DNA of 64,000 nt, taken from the NCBI GenBank assembly GCA_017428545.1, contig JAFRQR010000021.1:1-64000 (forward strand), given 5' to 3'. Shown here one piece after another: positions 17,026 through 26,922 of the stretch (within the stretch, counting starts at the first letter, position 1; every line of letters begins with the position of its first letter). The position numbers and the translations under genes were made by a program. The DNA is from Clostridiales bacterium. Its GTDB lineage: Bacteria > Bacillota > Clostridia > Saccharofermentanales > Saccharofermentanaceae. The notes under the pieces were generated by a model, which worked only from the letters and a program-made list of their open reading frames with translations, was not told the DNA's origin and made no database searches.

Positions 17026-18456
17026 ATGATCGACATTAACGCTCCGCAATTCCTTCAGACCGCAAATAAATTCGGGATCAAACTCGGACTTGAGCGGATG
17101 GAGCAGCTCCTCAGTAAATTAGGTAATCCGGAAAAAGCACTTTCCGCCTTCCACATTGCCGGTACGAACGGCAAGGGTTCCGTCAGCGCGTACTGCGCGG
17201 GCATGCTCGCCTGGGACGGCAAGAAGGTCGGCCTTTATACATCTCCGTTTCTGGAAAGATTCAGCGAGAGGATCCGTATCCTCGATGGAAGAGAAGGCCT
17301 TCTTTCCTGGGAAAAAGACGACACCACCGGCGAGATCGACAGTGCTTCTTTGGCGCGCCTTTCCGATCTTGTCGAAAGTAAGGTAAAAGAACTTCTTTCA
17401 GAAGGACAGGAGCACCCGACGGAGTTTGAACTCGTCACGGCCGTGGCTTTCCTTTATTTCGCCGAGCAGAAATGCGACGCGGTCGTTTTGGAGACCGGAC
17501 TTGGCGGAAGACTTGATTCCACAAACGTCATTGAAAAACCGAAAGCCTGCATCATCACGGCGCTCGGCTATGACCATACCGACCGTCTCGGAAATACCTT
17601 AGGAGAGATCGCCGGCGAAAAGGGCGGCATCATCAAGGAAGGCTGCCCTGTCTTTATCATGGATACACATCAGCGCGCCGTAGAATACGACGAGGCTGAA
17701 GATGCAAAGAAAGTTCTCGAGACAATCGCAGAAGAAAAGCATGCGCCGCTTACCTGGATCAGAAGAGACGAAGCCGAAAGGACCGCACAGAATCTGCGCG
17801 GACAGAGCTTTATCCTGAAAAATAAATCGTACAGGATAAGGATGCACGGCAGCTATCAGCTGGAGAATGCCTCTCTGGCGCTTCGGGCAATGGAGCAGTT
17901 TGTCTCCCCGGAAGCCATGAGAGAAGGCCTTTGCCATGTGCGCTGGAAGGGAAGGCTGGAGGCGATCTGCTTTGACCCGCCGATCATTCTGGATGGAGCG
18001 CATAATCCGCAGGGAGTGACCTCGTTTACCGCATTTCTTTCGGAAATGGAAGTGCTTTCCGAGGAGAATCCGTGTGAAGTGATCATGGGCGTCATGGCCG
18101 ATAAGGATGTCTCTTCCATGCTCGATATCCTCGTGGAGAACTGGTGCGTGCCTGTCGGGCGCATCACTTTGGTCACCCCGGACCAGAAGCGCGCGATGCC
18201 TGCGGCGGATCTTCGCAATGCATGGGACATGGCGCTGCGCCGGAGCAAAGAGTTTTACAATTTAGAGTCGTGTATGTATAATGCTAGAGAAAAACTGATC
18301 GCCGTAAATGACGTTGAAACGGCGTGCAGGAATGCGGTGGAAAGGGCATTTCGGAACCATGCGCCGGTCTATATGATCGGATCGCTCTATCTTCTCGGTG
18401 AAGCCAGGGGCTATATCGAGGACGGAATGAGGGCTCTGGGTCTTCCGCAAAACTAA
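17026..18456 (+). CDS. folC: Folylpolyglutamate synthase / dihydrofolate synthase
   Basis: Adds glutamate to folates (Mur-ligase fold). The N-terminus carries the FolC P-loop HIAGTNGKGSVSAYC, followed by YTSPFLERFSERI, VLETGLGGRLDSTN, GYDHTDRLGNTLGEIAGEKG and, in the C-terminal domain, ILDGAHNPQG. 476 residues is slightly longer than usual (about 430). RBS AAGGAG precedes the ATG. Confidence 0.95.
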   Translation: MIDINAPQFLQTANKFGIKLGLERMEQLLSKLGNPEKALSAFHIAGTNGKGSVSAYCAGMLAWDGKKVGLYTSPFLERFSERIRILDGREGLLSWEKDDTTGEIDSASLARLSDLVESKVKELLSEGQEHPTEFELVTAVAFLYFAEQKCDAVVLETGLGGRLDSTNVIEKPKACIITALGYDHTDRLGNTLGEIAGEKGGIIKEGCPVFIMDTHQRAVEYDEAEDAKKVLETIAEEKHAPLTWIRRDEAERTAQNLRGQSFILKNKSYRIRMHGSYQLENASLALRAMEQFVSPEAMREGLCHVRWKGRLEAICFDPPIILDGAHNPQGVTSFTAFLSEMEVLSEENPCEVIMGVMADKDVSSMLDILVENWCVPVGRITLVTPDQKRAMPAADLRNAWDMALRRSKEFYNLESCMYNAREKLIAVNDVETACRNAVERAFRNHAPVYMIGSLYLLGEARGYIEDGMRALGLPQN

Positions 18457-18480
18457 GGAAAAAGAACAGGAAAAGCGTTT

Positions 18481-19542
18481 ATGGATTGGAGAACTGCAGG
18501 AAAAACCATACCGGAGATCAGCACACGTGACCTGGTGGTATTCCGCCTTCCGCCGGAAGAATCGGAACAGCTGGCACACCAGTACAACCGCGCGCTTTTC
18601 AATCTGAATAACGATGGCGCGGATGTGGCCATCATCTCCCTCAAGAAGATCATCACGGAATATCCGACCTGGGGCGAGCCTTCGCTTCTTTTCGGTATCT
18701 GTGTCGCACAGTGTGAAGAATATCACCGGGCACTGAAGTGTTTCGAACACGCGCTGACGTGCGGCCTTCATTCGCAGGCGATGACGGAACTTGCGCAGTA
18801 CTGTCTGGCTCAGGCGAAAGTCGAAGCCGACCAGGCGCAGGCCATTGCCGATTCCACGCCGGATGATTCTCCGCTAAAAGCACTTTCCGCGGCGATCACG
18901 CGTCAGGAGTCACCGATGGTGGCCGAAAGCGAGAACCGCGAAAGGATCCATGTACAGGCCCCGATCCTGATCAAGGCCCCGAAGAAGCCGAGAAAGAGAA
19001 GGATCGCGACGGAAAAGGAGATCCGCGACGCGCTCGCGCAGTCCACGTCTTCGAACGGCGAGATCCCGGATGACGAGATCCGGGTCGAGTTCCCGAAGAC
19101 CCCGGCCGAGAAAATGCGCCTGACGGCGATCGCACTGGCAGTAATCGCCGGAATCGTGGGACTTGCCTGTCTTTCGTGGTTCGTGATCGTTCCGGCCGTA
19201 AAGAAAGCCACTTCGAAAAGTGACGATGCAAAGAAGGTCGAGTTCTTCGAGAAGAAACTTCAAGAGAACGCCGCCGATCCGGAGATCAACGCGATCCTGG
19301 CAGAGTATAACAAGGAATTCGGTAAAAACGGCGATGCCGTAACAACACCGGATACGACCCCGCAGGCAGATGCTTCTGCTTCGGATACGGTCCCGGAACT
19401 GACAGATGCGACCCCGGCAACAACGTCTCCGACGACCGCGGAGACACCGGCGGAAACAGCAGACACGACGCCTTCTTCCGAAGGAGGAGAAACGGCAGCA
19501 GAGACGCCGGCAACGACTGCAGATGCACAGGCAGCAGCTTAA
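18481..19542 (+). CDS. TPR-containing single-pass membrane protein, function unknown
   Basis: 353 residues in three parts. A helical N-terminal region (residues ~25-130) has TPR-like repeats (LAHQYNRALFNLNNDGADVA, YHRALKCFEHALTCGLHSQA). A basic linker (KAPKKPRKRR) precedes one membrane helix at ~216-240 (IALAVIAGIVGLACLSWFVI). The extracellular tail is rich in Thr, Ala and Pro (TTPDTTPQADAS) and probably disordered. The topology puts the TPR part in the cytoplasm. It lies between folC and thrC with short gaps, so it is probably cotranscribed. I infer no specific role. Confidence 0.75.
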   Translation: MDWRTAGKTIPEISTRDLVVFRLPPEESEQLAHQYNRALFNLNNDGADVAIISLKKIITEYPTWGEPSLLFGICVAQCEEYHRALKCFEHALTCGLHSQAMTELAQYCLAQAKVEADQAQAIADSTPDDSPLKALSAAITRQESPMVAESENRERIHVQAPILIKAPKKPRKRRIATEKEIRDALAQSTSSNGEIPDDEIRVEFPKTPAEKMRLTAIALAVIAGIVGLACLSWFVIVPAVKKATSKSDDAKKVEFFEKKLQENAADPEINAILAEYNKEFGKNGDAVTTPDTTPQADASASDTVPELTDATPATTSPTTAETPAETADTTPSSEGGETAAETPATTADAQAAA

Positions 19543-19570
19543 AGAAGATATTTAAGGAGATGAAAGTTTC

Positions 19571-21076
19571 ATGAATTATATAAGCACAAGAGGTTATGAA
19601 AAGAAGTTTTCCGCAGCGGAAGCCATCAAGCAGGGTATTGCCCCGGATGGTGGTCTGTTCGTTCCGGAGGAGATCCCGCAGCTGAGTAAAAGAGAGATCA
19701 TGGAAATGACCGAGATGACATATCCGCAGATCGCGGCAACGGTCATCAGCAAGTACCTGACCGACTTTACTTACGACGAGCTTCTTTCCTATACCGAGCA
19801 GGCATATGCCGAGGAAAAGTTCGGCGAGAAGCCGGCACCGCTGGTCCAGCTGAATAAATACAATCCGAGAGAATATATCCTCGAACTGTGGCACGGTCCG
19901 ACGGCGGCTTTTAAGGACATGGCGCTCCAGCTCCTGCCTCACTTGATGACTGCATCTGCCAAGAAGACCGGGGAGAACAGAAAGATCTGCATCCTGACCG
20001 CAACTTCCGGTGATACCGGTAAAGCAGCGCTCGAAGGCTTTAAGGATCTTCCGGGCACAGAGGTCATCGTATTTTATCCTTCCGAGGGTGTTTCCGATGC
20101 CCAGAAGCAGCAGATGATCACCACCGAGGGAAATAACGTTCACGTCGTAGCGGTAAACGGCTGCTTTGACGATGCACAGTCCGGAGTTAAGGCGATCTTC
20201 GGAGATCCGGCCGTTGCCGAGCAGCTCAATAACCAGGGATGCGTGCTTTCTTCCGCAAACTCCATCAACTGGGGCCGTCTCGTACCTCAGATCGCTTACT
20301 ATGTAGCATCTTACGTCGAGCTTCTCAAGTACGAAGAGTTCAACTTCGGCGAGAAGATGAATGTCGTCGTTCCGACAGGTAACTTCGGTAACATCCTGGC
20401 GGCATGGTTTGCCAAGAAGATGGGTATTCCGATCAGAAAACTGATCTGCGCTTCGAATAAGAACAAGGTGCTTTCCGATTTCTTCAGAAGCGGAACCTAT
20501 GACAGAAACCGTGAGTTCTATAAGACGAATTCTCCGTCCATGGATATCCTCATCTCCAGTAACCTCGAAAGACTTCTTTTCGAAGTAACTGACATGAACG
20601 CCAAGAAGACTTCCGAGTGGATGGAAGACTTAAAGACCAAGGGTACATATACGGTCGATCCGGAAACTCTGAAAGCACTGCAGATGACCTTTGTCGGTGG
20701 TTTTGCCGATGAAACGGGAATCACAAAGACCATAAGAGACGTCTACGACCGCTGCGATCACGTGGTCGATACACATACCGCCGTCGGTTTTAACATCTAC
20801 AACCGTTACTACCAGCGTTCCGGCGACGAGACCAAGACCGTCTTCGTTTCGACGGCTTCTCCGTTTAAGTTCGCTCCGGCAGTTATGGATGCACTCAACG
20901 GTGCAGGCTACAGCAACGGAAGATCCGATGAAGTCATCTCCAACGAACTTTCCGAGGAGAGCGGCCTTCCGATCCCTTACGGCCTTAAGGACATCAACAA
21001 GAAGCCGGTGCTTCACAACCTTCTGATCGAAAAAGACCAGATGCGCCAGACCGTACTCGATCTTCTGAAAAAGTAA
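19571..21076 (+). CDS. thrC: Threonine synthase
   Basis: PLP enzyme converting O-phosphohomoserine to threonine. The start YISTRGYEKKFSAAEAI is the long-form (class with extended N-terminus) signature. The PLP lysine is in HGPTAAFKDMALQ, the phosphate-binding loop is PTGNFGNILAAW, and ATSGDTGKAALEG is present. 501 residues fits the yeast/E. coli-like class. RBS AAGGAG lies 11 bases before the ATG. Confidence 0.96.
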   Translation: MNYISTRGYEKKFSAAEAIKQGIAPDGGLFVPEEIPQLSKREIMEMTEMTYPQIAATVISKYLTDFTYDELLSYTEQAYAEEKFGEKPAPLVQLNKYNPREYILELWHGPTAAFKDMALQLLPHLMTASAKKTGENRKICILTATSGDTGKAALEGFKDLPGTEVIVFYPSEGVSDAQKQQMITTEGNNVHVVAVNGCFDDAQSGVKAIFGDPAVAEQLNNQGCVLSSANSINWGRLVPQIAYYVASYVELLKYEEFNFGEKMNVVVPTGNFGNILAAWFAKKMGIPIRKLICASNKNKVLSDFFRSGTYDRNREFYKTNSPSMDILISSNLERLLFEVTDMNAKKTSEWMEDLKTKGTYTVDPETLKALQMTFVGGFADETGITKTIRDVYDRCDHVVDTHTAVGFNIYNRYYQRSGDETKTVFVSTASPFKFAPAVMDALNGAGYSNGRSDEVISNELSEESGLPIPYGLKDINKKPVLHNLLIEKDQMRQTVLDLLKK

Positions 21077-21101
21077 AAGCGGGAAGAAAAAGGCTTGCGA
21101 C

Positions 21102-21125
21102 AAAAATAATCTCCCGGAGCGATTC
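21102..21125 (+). repeat. Extra copy of the thrC/prfC terminator arm
   Basis: 24 bases, starting AAAAATAATCTCCCGG, identical to 21195-21218. It has no nearby complementary arm of its own, so it looks like a duplicated or relic half-terminator. Confidence 0.6.
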
Positions 21126-21199
21126 GCACGCGCGAAGCGCCCTCAAGATAAAGAAAAACATCTGAACGGCGAGTTTTTTCGCAAACCCAAGATAAAAAA

Positions 21200-21256
21200 T
21201 AATCTCCCGGAGCGATTCCGCAGGGCAATGCCCGAGGACCAGCGACGGGAGATTCA
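21200..21256. terminator. Bidirectional terminator between thrC and prfC
   Basis: AATCTCCCG (left) and CGGGAGATT (right) form the outer stem, with T-rich runs on both sides (ATTTTTTATC on plus, TATTTTTTATC on minus). It serves both convergent genes. Confidence 0.75.
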
Positions 21257-21260
21257 TTTT

Positions 21261-22874
21261 TTATCGCTCATGGATATCGTCGAGCTTTAATCCTTCGTTA
21301 TGCTCCAGTGCCCAGGAGATCGCCCACTCCGACTCGAAAAGCACTACCGGCATTTCGTCTCTGTCAAGAACGAGCATGGAAGTGGAGGTCAGCGTCAGCT
21401 TGGAAAAATCGATTTCGTCGGCCTCATCCTGCTTAGAGCACCATCTTGCGAAGCGGTAGTTGAGGTTATTTCTCAGGATATCTACACCATATTCGGTCTT
21501 TAAACGGTGTTCGAGAACTTCGAACTGCAGGACACCGACCACGCCCATGATGTAGGTCTCGGTACCGATGCCGGGTTGCTTATAGAGCTGGACGGCGCCT
21601 TCTTCGGAGAGCTGCTCGATACCTTTTAAGAACTGCTTTCTCTTCATGGAATCCTTCGGCTGCACGCGGGCAAAATGCTCCGGCGGGAAGACCGGGATGT
21701 TGGCGAAGTTGAACTTCTTGGAAGAAGTGGTGACGGTATCGCCGATACGGAAGATGCCCGGGTCGAAAAGGCCGATGATGTCGCCGGCATAAGCATCTTC
21801 AACGATCGTTCGATCCTGTGCCATGAACTGCTGCGGCTGGGCAAGCGTGATCTTCTTTCCCGTGCGTATGTGGTTGACGGACATGCCCTTTTCGAACTTA
21901 CCGGAGCAGATGCGCATAAAGGACATTCTGTCTCGGTGGTTCGGGTCCATGTTTGCCTGGATCTTAAATACAAAACCGGAGAAGAAGTCTTCAGTCGGCT
22001 CGACAATGCCCTCGGAAGTTTCGTGGCTCTGCGGGCCCGGAGCGATCTCGAGGAATTTCTTCAGGAACGGCTCGACACCGAAGTTCGTGATCGCAGAACC
22101 GAAGAATACCGGAGTCAGCTCACCTGCCAGGATCTTTTCCAGATCGAACGGGTCGCCGGCCATATCGAGAAGCTCGATATCGTTCTTCAGCGTCTCGTAG
22201 TGGTGCTCGTTGAGGATGCTGCGGAGAGCCTCTTCGTCGTTAATGCCGGCGCTGATGGACTTAACCATGGAAGCACCGTGGTCTTTCGTTTCATTGTCAA
22301 AGAGAAGGACCTCTTCGGATTCCCTGACATATACGCCCTGAAAATCACCGTCGGTTCCGATCGGCCAGTTCACCGGCGTACTGCGGATACCCAGGACTTT
22401 CTCGAGCTCGTCGATGAGGTCGAAAGGATTTTTGGCGGCACGGTCCATCTTGTTGATGAAGGTGAAGATCGGGATCCCGCGTTTTCTACATACGGCGAAC
22501 AGCTTGATGGTCTGGGCCTCGACACCTTTCGCGCCGTCAAGGAGCATGACCGCGGCGTCCGCGGCACAGAGCGTACGGTACGTATCCTCGGAGAAGTCCT
22601 GGTGGCCCGGGGTATCGAGGATGTTGATGCAGTAGCCGTCATAGTTGAACTGCATGACGGACGAGGTAACGGAGATACCACGCTGCTTTTCGATCTCCAT
22701 CCAGTCGGAGGTCGCGTGATGCGCGGCTTTTCTGGCCTTTACGGAACCGGCCATGTGAATGGCGCCTCCGTAGAGAAGGAGTTTCTCGGTCATGGTCGTC
22801 TTACCGGCGTCAGGGTGCGAGATGATCGCAAACGTGCGGCGGCGCTGGATCTCATTTTGTACATTCTGGTCCAT
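21261..22874 (-). CDS. prfC: Peptide chain release factor 3
   Basis: Translational GTPase that recycles RF1/RF2 from the ribosome. G-domain motifs are SHPDAGKTTMTEKLL (G1), DTPGHQDFSEDT (G3) and FINKMDR (G4). RGISVTSSVMQF is RF3-specific, and 537 residues is the usual length. RBS AGGAAGG precedes the ATG. It is convergent with thrC and divergent from the NYN gene. Confidence 0.96.
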   Translation of the reverse strand: MDQNVQNEIQRRRTFAIISHPDAGKTTMTEKLLLYGGAIHMAGSVKARKAAHHATSDWMEIEKQRGISVTSSVMQFNYDGYCINILDTPGHQDFSEDTYRTLCAADAAVMLLDGAKGVEAQTIKLFAVCRKRGIPIFTFINKMDRAAKNPFDLIDELEKVLGIRSTPVNWPIGTDGDFQGVYVRESEEVLLFDNETKDHGASMVKSISAGINDEEALRSILNEHHYETLKNDIELLDMAGDPFDLEKILAGELTPVFFGSAITNFGVEPFLKKFLEIAPGPQSHETSEGIVEPTEDFFSGFVFKIQANMDPNHRDRMSFMRICSGKFEKGMSVNHIRTGKKITLAQPQQFMAQDRTIVEDAYAGDIIGLFDPGIFRIGDTVTTSSKKFNFANIPVFPPEHFARVQPKDSMKRKQFLKGIEQLSEEGAVQLYKQPGIGTETYIMGVVGVLQFEVLEHRLKTEYGVDILRNNLNYRFARWCSKQDEADEIDFSKLTLTSTSMLVLDRDEMPVVLFESEWAISWALEHNEGLKLDDIHER

Positions 22875-22893
22875 ATTCTTCTACCTTCCTGGT

Positions 22894-22922
22894 TTGGTTC
22901 GGGTTGCAAAATACGATATAAT
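22894..22922 (+). promoter_or_regulatory. Promoter for NYN-malQ
   Basis: TTGGTT, 17-base spacer, TATAAT. Between this and the gene lie two small inverted repeats: AAAGGGA/TCCCTTT near 22956-22971, and CCTTG/CAAGG near 22994-23015, which overlaps the RBS and could hide it in RNA. Confidence 0.55.
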
Positions 22923-23023
22923 AGTAGTGGTGTTTCGAAAAGGTGCCCTATATAAAGGGAAGTCCCTTTCGCACAAGCCACAACATTATATCAGCCTTGT
23001 CATTATAGGGCAAGGAGAAGAAG

Positions 23024-23827
23024 GTGCCTATGCCTGTAAAAGACGTGAGATTGGCAGTGCTTATTGATGCGGACAATATTTCCGCCACATATATTAAACC
23101 GATGATGCTTGAGATCGCGCGCTACGGCAACCCGACCATCAAGAGGATCTACGGCGACTGGACCAAGCCGCAGCTGGGTCCCTGGAAGCAGGTCCTGCTC
23201 GATAATGCGATCTCCCCGGTGCAGCAGTTCGGCTACACCAGTGGCAAAAACGCGACCGATTCTTCCCTGATCATCGACGCGATGGATATCCTTTATACCG
23301 AAAGTGTCGACGGCTTCTGCCTGGTAAGTTCCGACAGCGATTTTACAAGGCTCGCCACGAGACTTCGCGAAGCCGGAAAGATCGTTTACGGCATCGGTGA
23401 GAAGAAGACGCCGACCCCGTTCGTTGCGGCCTGTGACCGATTCATTTTCCTGGAGATCCTGACCAAAGATAAGAAATCCAAGAATGCCGATGCTTCTTCG
23501 GAAAAAGCACCTGACAAGGCAGCGGATGCCGCAGATCAGGATCCGAAGAATGCTTCGGGCAAGACACCGAAAGATATTGATGAAGCCACCTGCGAGCTGA
23601 TAAGCAGTTCCGTTTCAGACCTGGCAGACGAAGACGGCTGGGCTTTCCTGGGGGATGTAGGAAACCTGGTCAACAAGAAGAGCCCGTCCTTTGACGCACG
23701 TAACTACGGCTTTTCGAAAATGAGCAAACTCATGCAGTCGCTGGATTTCCTGGAGTGCGAATATCGTGTCAACGAGAAGAACCCGCAGGTGAAACTCATA
23801 TATGTTCGCAACAAGGAGGATAATTGA
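23024..23827 (+). CDS. NYN-domain (PIN-like) protein with C-terminal LOTUS/OST-HTH domain
   Basis: 267 residues. The N-terminal NYN domain (VRLAVLIDADNIS, DSSLIIDAMDIL, SSDSDFTRLATRLREAG) belongs to the PIN-like RNase superfamily; the acidic residues D of DADN, D of IDAMD and DSD are the expected metal ligands. A Lys/Ala/Asp linker leads to a LOTUS/OST-HTH domain at ~190-265 (DLADEDGWAFLGDVGNLV), a fold that binds RNA. The combination matches the bacterial LabA/YaaK-like family. The start may be GTG 23024 (6 bases after AAGGAG) or ATG 23030. The stop overlaps the malQ start. Confidence 0.85.
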   Translation: MPMPVKDVRLAVLIDADNISATYIKPMMLEIARYGNPTIKRIYGDWTKPQLGPWKQVLLDNAISPVQQFGYTSGKNATDSSLIIDAMDILYTESVDGFCLVSSDSDFTRLATRLREAGKIVYGIGEKKTPTPFVAACDRFIFLEILTKDKKSKNADASSEKAPDKAADAADQDPKNASGKTPKDIDEATCELISSSVSDLADEDGWAFLGDVGNLVNKKSPSFDARNYGFSKMSKLMQSLDFLECEYRVNEKNPQVKLIYVRNKEDN

Positions 23828-25335
23828 AAGTGCGAAGAAGTTCAGGTGTGCTTTTACACATTACATCGCTCCCGGGGGAGTATGGCATCGGCGGTTTCGG
23901 CAAGGAAGCCGTCGCTTTTGCAAAGAAACTGAAAGAAGCCGGTATGTCCTACTGGCAGGTGCTTCCGTTCACCAATCCGGGCTCGGGGGATTCCCCGTAC
24001 CAGAGTGACTCGGCGTTTGCCGGAAGTCCGCTTCTGATCGATCCGGAGGACCTTTGCGAAAAGAACCTTCTGACGAAGGACGAACTGGAAAAATGTAAAT
24101 ATCCGGGTTCCTGCTACAGCGTTGACTACGCATGGGTAAGAGAAAACCGCATGCAGATGTTAAAAGAAGCCTACGCAAAGGCCGGCGACGATATCCACAA
24201 AGAGATGAAAAAGTTCGAAAAGGACAATCCGTGGGTCAGGGACGTCATCGTTTTCCAGGCCATTAAAGAAACAGAGGGCCAGAAAGCCTGGTGGGACTGG
24301 AGCGAAAAGGCACTTCAGAAGCATGACAGTAAGGCGGTCGCCGCTTTTGAAAAAGAAAACGGAAAACTCTGCGACTTCTATCTTTTCATCCAGTACATCT
24401 TCTATACGCAGTGGGCAAAACTAAAAAAAGAGATCAATGAGATCGGCATTTCCGTCATCGGCGATATCCCGATCTATGTAAGCGGCGATTCCTGCGATGT
24501 CTGGGCGAACAGATCTCTGTTCCAGACCAATAAGGACGGCTCCTTTAAGAGCGTGGCCGGAGTTCCGCCGGACTATTTCTGCGAAGATGGACAGCTCTGG
24601 GGAAATCCCGTTTACGACTGGAACGCCCACGAGAAGGAAGACTACGCCTGGTGGATCTCGCGCCTGCATCAGAACTTTAAGCTTTATGACGTGATCCGCA
24701 TCGACCATTTCCGCGGATTCTCCAGATACTACAGCTGCCCGGCGGACGCGAAGAATGCCAGAAACGGCAAGTGGAATCCGGGCCCGGGCATGAAGCTCTG
24801 GAACCGTATCTTCGACGAGTTCGGAAGAGAACCCGCGATCTTTGCCGAGGACCTCGGCGAGACGGATGACGAACTGATCCGCTTCCTCGACGAGACCGGT
24901 CTTCCGACGATGCGTGTTCTTCAGTTCGGTATGGTGCCGCACGACGACAGTAAGCACATGCCGCACAACTATCCGGAAAACTGCATCGCGTATACCGGAA
25001 CGCACGATAACAACACCCTCCTCGGCTGGCTCTGGGAAGCTTCCGAAGAGGACAGAAAATTCGCACTCGAGTACTGCCGCTTCCATGGCGACAACTGGGG
25101 CGACGGCGGCGTCCATGCTCCTGCCTGCCGCGCGATGCTGACGACTGTCTGGTCCTCGGCCGCAAAACTTGCGATCGCGCCTTTACAGGATGTCATGGGA
25201 TTCGGTTCCGACACGAGAATGAACGCGCCGGGCATGCCGACCGGCCAGTGGCGGATCCGTTTCGGCGCAGACTCTATCAACCAGATGGATACCAAGTGGC
25301 TCAGCAAACTGAACTGGGTCTATAAGAGATTCTAA
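23824..25335 (+). CDS. malQ: 4-alpha-glucanotransferase (amylomaltase, GH77)
   Basis: Transfers alpha-1,4-glucan segments in maltodextrin and glycogen metabolism. The N-terminus SSGVLLHITSLPGEYGIGGF is typical. The nucleophile Asp is in VIRIDHFRGF, the acid/base Glu in FAEDLGETD, and the third Asp in YTGTHDNNT. 503 residues is the standard length. It starts TTG (23824) overlapping the NYN stop, or GTG (23830); AGGAGG lies 4 or 10 bases upstream respectively. Translational coupling to the NYN gene is likely. A terminator containing the AAAAGCAC element follows. Confidence 0.95.
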   Translation: MKVRRSSGVLLHITSLPGEYGIGGFGKEAVAFAKKLKEAGMSYWQVLPFTNPGSGDSPYQSDSAFAGSPLLIDPEDLCEKNLLTKDELEKCKYPGSCYSVDYAWVRENRMQMLKEAYAKAGDDIHKEMKKFEKDNPWVRDVIVFQAIKETEGQKAWWDWSEKALQKHDSKAVAAFEKENGKLCDFYLFIQYIFYTQWAKLKKEINEIGISVIGDIPIYVSGDSCDVWANRSLFQTNKDGSFKSVAGVPPDYFCEDGQLWGNPVYDWNAHEKEDYAWWISRLHQNFKLYDVIRIDHFRGFSRYYSCPADAKNARNGKWNPGPGMKLWNRIFDEFGREPAIFAEDLGETDDELIRFLDETGLPTMRVLQFGMVPHDDSKHMPHNYPENCIAYTGTHDNNTLLGWLWEASEEDRKFALEYCRFHGDNWGDGGVHAPACRAMLTTVWSSAAKLAIAPLQDVMGFGSDTRMNAPGMPTGQWRIRFGADSINQMDTKWLSKLNWVYKRF

Positions 25336-25342
25336 ATTCATG

Positions 25343-25378
25343 CGCCTTCGGGAAAAGCACTTTCCCGGAGGCGTTTTT
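25343..25378 (+). terminator. malQ terminator carrying the AAAAGCAC element in its apex
   Basis: CGCCTTCGGGAAA pairs with TTTCCCGGAGGCG, with an AGCAC loop and TTTTT after the stem. The octamer AAAAGCAC (25353-25360) spans the upper stem and loop. Confidence 0.85.
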
Positions 25379-25394
25379 GCCAAAGGAGGCGCCT

Positions 25395-26912
25395 ATGAGT
25401 AAGTACATGCTTTCGATCGACCAGGGAACCACATCTTCGCGTGCCATGATCTTCCGGGAGGATGGCACTTGCGTGGCCTCGGCGCAGGAGACCTTTGACC
25501 AGCACTACCCGAAGCCGGGCTGGGTCGAACACGATCCGGAAGACCTCTGGAGAACGGTGTGCGACTGTATCCGCCAGGCTTTGGCCAAGGCCAATATCCA
25601 GCCCGGCGAGATCTCCGGCATCGGTATCACGAACCAGAGAGAAACGACGATCCTTTGGGAAAAGAACACGGGGCGCCCCGTTTATAACGCGATCGTCTGG
25701 CAGTGCAGAAGAACGGCGGCCCTTGTTGAAAAACTGAAGGCCTCCGATCCGGAATTCATCGAAAAAGTGAGAGATAAGACGGGCCTTGTCCCGGATGCGT
25801 ATTTTTCGGCGACGAAGATCCAGTGGATCCTCGAAGAAGTGCCGGGACTTAAGGCCAGGGCAGGTCAGGGGGAGATCCTTTTCGGAACTGTGGACACCTG
25901 GATCCTTTACCGCCTGACGGGCGGAATGTCCCATGCGACCGACTATTCCAACGCCTCGAGAACGATGCTCTTTAACATCCACGACCTTGAGTGGGATGAT
26001 GAACTCTGCCAGTATTTCCATATCCCGAAATGCATGCTCCCGAAAGCTCTTCCCGGAGCTTCGGAATTCGGCTTTGTCAGCGCACAGATCCCGGGACTGG
26101 AAGCCATCTACGGCGTCGGCATCTACGGAATCCTCGGAGATCAGCCGGCGGCGCTTTTCGGGCAGACATGCTTTGACAAGGGCGACATCAAGAATACCTA
26201 CGGCACCGGCTGCTTCACGCTCATGAACGTCGGTTCCGATCCGATCATCTCGAAAAAAGGACTGGTCACGTCCGCGGCCTGGTCGTTAAACGGAGAGACG
26301 AGCTATGCACTCGAAGGCAGCGTCTTTAACGGCGGCTCCACGATCCAGTGGCTCCGTGACGAATTAAAGCTCATCGACCACGCGTCCGACTGCGACGTGC
26401 TCGCGGAGACCGTTCCGGACTCTGCAGGGGTCGTTCTCGTTCCGGCCTTCTCGGGACTCGGCGCGCCGTACTGGGACATGTACGCCAGAGGTTCGATCCT
26501 CGGGCTTACCAGAGGCACGACAAAAGCCCATATCGCACGAGCCGCACTCGAGGGGATCGCCTATCAGGTCTACGACCTCGTATCGCTTATGCAGGAAGAG
26601 GCCAACTGCAAAATCACGAAACTTAAGGTCGACGGCGGAGCTTCCGTCAGCCGCTTCATGATGCAGTTTCAGGCAGATATCTTAAAGTGTGACGTCGACC
26701 GTGCCAAAGAGCGTGAAACGACTTCGCAAGGAGTGGCTTATCTGGCCGGGCTTTTCTGCGGATATTGGAAAGACATGGAAGCCTTGCGGGAACTGCGCCA
26801 CTGTGATACTCTCTTTACGCCATCTATGCCGGATGACAAAAGAGAGAAACTTTTGAAGAATTGGGCCAAGGCCGTTTCGCGCGCCGCCGCTTGGGAAGAT
26901 ATGGACGTTTAA
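25395..26912 (+). CDS. glpK: Glycerol kinase
   Basis: Phosphorylates glycerol to sn-glycerol 3-phosphate (FGGY family). Visible motifs are SIDQGTTSSRAMIF (ATP site), GITNQRETTILW, RTMLFNIHDLEWD and the FGGY signature region GALEGIAYQ-like ALEGIAYQVYDL. The frame opens at 25377, but AAAGGAGG lies 5-6 bases before the ATG at 25395, giving 505 residues. An AEC transporter follows after 10 bases. The aquaporin at 62.4 kb is not linked to it. Confidence 0.97.
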   Translation: MSKYMLSIDQGTTSSRAMIFREDGTCVASAQETFDQHYPKPGWVEHDPEDLWRTVCDCIRQALAKANIQPGEISGIGITNQRETTILWEKNTGRPVYNAIVWQCRRTAALVEKLKASDPEFIEKVRDKTGLVPDAYFSATKIQWILEEVPGLKARAGQGEILFGTVDTWILYRLTGGMSHATDYSNASRTMLFNIHDLEWDDELCQYFHIPKCMLPKALPGASEFGFVSAQIPGLEAIYGVGIYGILGDQPAALFGQTCFDKGDIKNTYGTGCFTLMNVGSDPIISKKGLVTSAAWSLNGETSYALEGSVFNGGSTIQWLRDELKLIDHASDCDVLAETVPDSAGVVLVPAFSGLGAPYWDMYARGSILGLTRGTTKAHIARAALEGIAYQVYDLVSLMQEEANCKITKLKVDGGASVSRFMMQFQADILKCDVDRAKERETTSQGVAYLAGLFCGYWKDMEALRELRHCDTLFTPSMPDDKREKLLKNWAKAVSRAAAWEDMDV

Positions 26913-26922
26913 GAGGAGATAA

